Positions 63,837 through 64,000 of a stretch of 64,000 nucleotides of DNA are shown here, one piece after another. Under the pieces are notes generated by a model. The model worked only from the letters and a program-made list of their open reading frames with translations, searched no databases and had not been told where the DNA came from. Location of the stretch: assembly GCA_937921505.1 (NCBI GenBank), contig CAKZUB010000006.1, positions 32,892 through 96,891 on the forward strand, in the 5' to 3' direction. Positions within the stretch are counted from its first letter, which is position 1. Each line of letters starts with the position of its first letter. The DNA comes from an uncultured Clostridia bacterium. Its GTDB lineage: Bacteria > Bacillota > Clostridia > Lachnospirales > Cellulosilyticaceae. The translations under genes and the position numbers were made by a program.

Positions 63837-64000
63837 TTTTATTCCTCCCTCATAATCTGATAAATTCTCGGAATTTCTAGCCCTTATATTTCAAGGCTTT
63901 CCACTCCTATATTTTAAAAATCACCCACTTTTATGCCCAAAATAGTTGACAAAACCTCAAAAATTTGTGGCGAAGCCAGTTGAGCGAAATTATTTTTCAA

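Overview
The window is AT-rich, low-GC Gram-positive (Firmicutes) DNA. Strong AGGAGG-type ribosome sites, YesM/YesN-type two-component pairs, S-layer-homology (SLH) proteins, sugar ABC transporters and a Bacillus/Clostridium-type LexA box point to an anaerobic clostridium, perhaps a plant-polysaccharide degrader of the Lachnospirales/Cellulosilyticum kind. That assignment is inference from gene content. No rRNA, tRNA, CRISPR array, prophage or insertion sequence was recognised.

Region 1 (1-10.4 kb, all minus strand): the N-terminal part of a chemotaxis receptor runs off the left edge. Next comes a catabolic-looking set (SDR dehydrogenase, NCS2-like permease, RibD-C/DHFR-like reductase, small dimeric alpha/beta-barrel protein) and then a sugar-type ABC transporter ending in a LacI regulator. 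Matching TGTTC-N4-GAACA operators lie before the ABC operon and before the reductase operon, so both halves look like one LacI regulon.

Region 2 (10.4-25.7 kb, minus): two modules of histidine kinase, AraC-type response regulator, solute-binding protein and permeases. One is MalFG-like and has no ATPase. The other is RbsABC-like and ends in a URO-D-fold protein. Region 3 (25.7-35.5 kb, minus): a decayed fragment of a metallophosphoesterase gene, a 1122-aa RCC1/FN3/SLH surface protein, the intact metallophosphoesterase, a DNA methyltransferase for alkyl repair, an AIM24-like protein, RecX, free-methionine-sulfoxide reductase and a YcdB/SLH protein.

Region 4 (35.7-45.7 kb, mostly plus): a CE7 acetyl esterase, a CarD-family regulator, a polyamine operon (speD followed by a fused PLP decarboxylase-spermidine synthase with an internal ribosome site), an O-acetylhomoserine sulfhydrylase, a DUF2971 protein (minus), and a radical-SAM/partner DNA-repair pair behind a LexA box. 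Region 5 (45.7-53.7 kb, mostly minus): an orphan galactitol-type PTS IIC, an isochorismatase-fold protein lacking the usual cysteine, a heterodimeric ABC exporter, a zinc-ribbon protein (plus) and a secreted protein of unknown role.

Region 6 (53.8-63.8 kb, minus): a third kinase/regulator/ABC module with a fucosidase-like glycoside hydrolase downstream and a second URO-D protein upstream. The last 164 bases hold no gene that I can see. Across the window a 75-bp repeat ending in a terminator hairpin sits against three stop codons, and perfect stem-loops separate solute-binding-protein genes from their permease or ATPase genes in three ABC operons.
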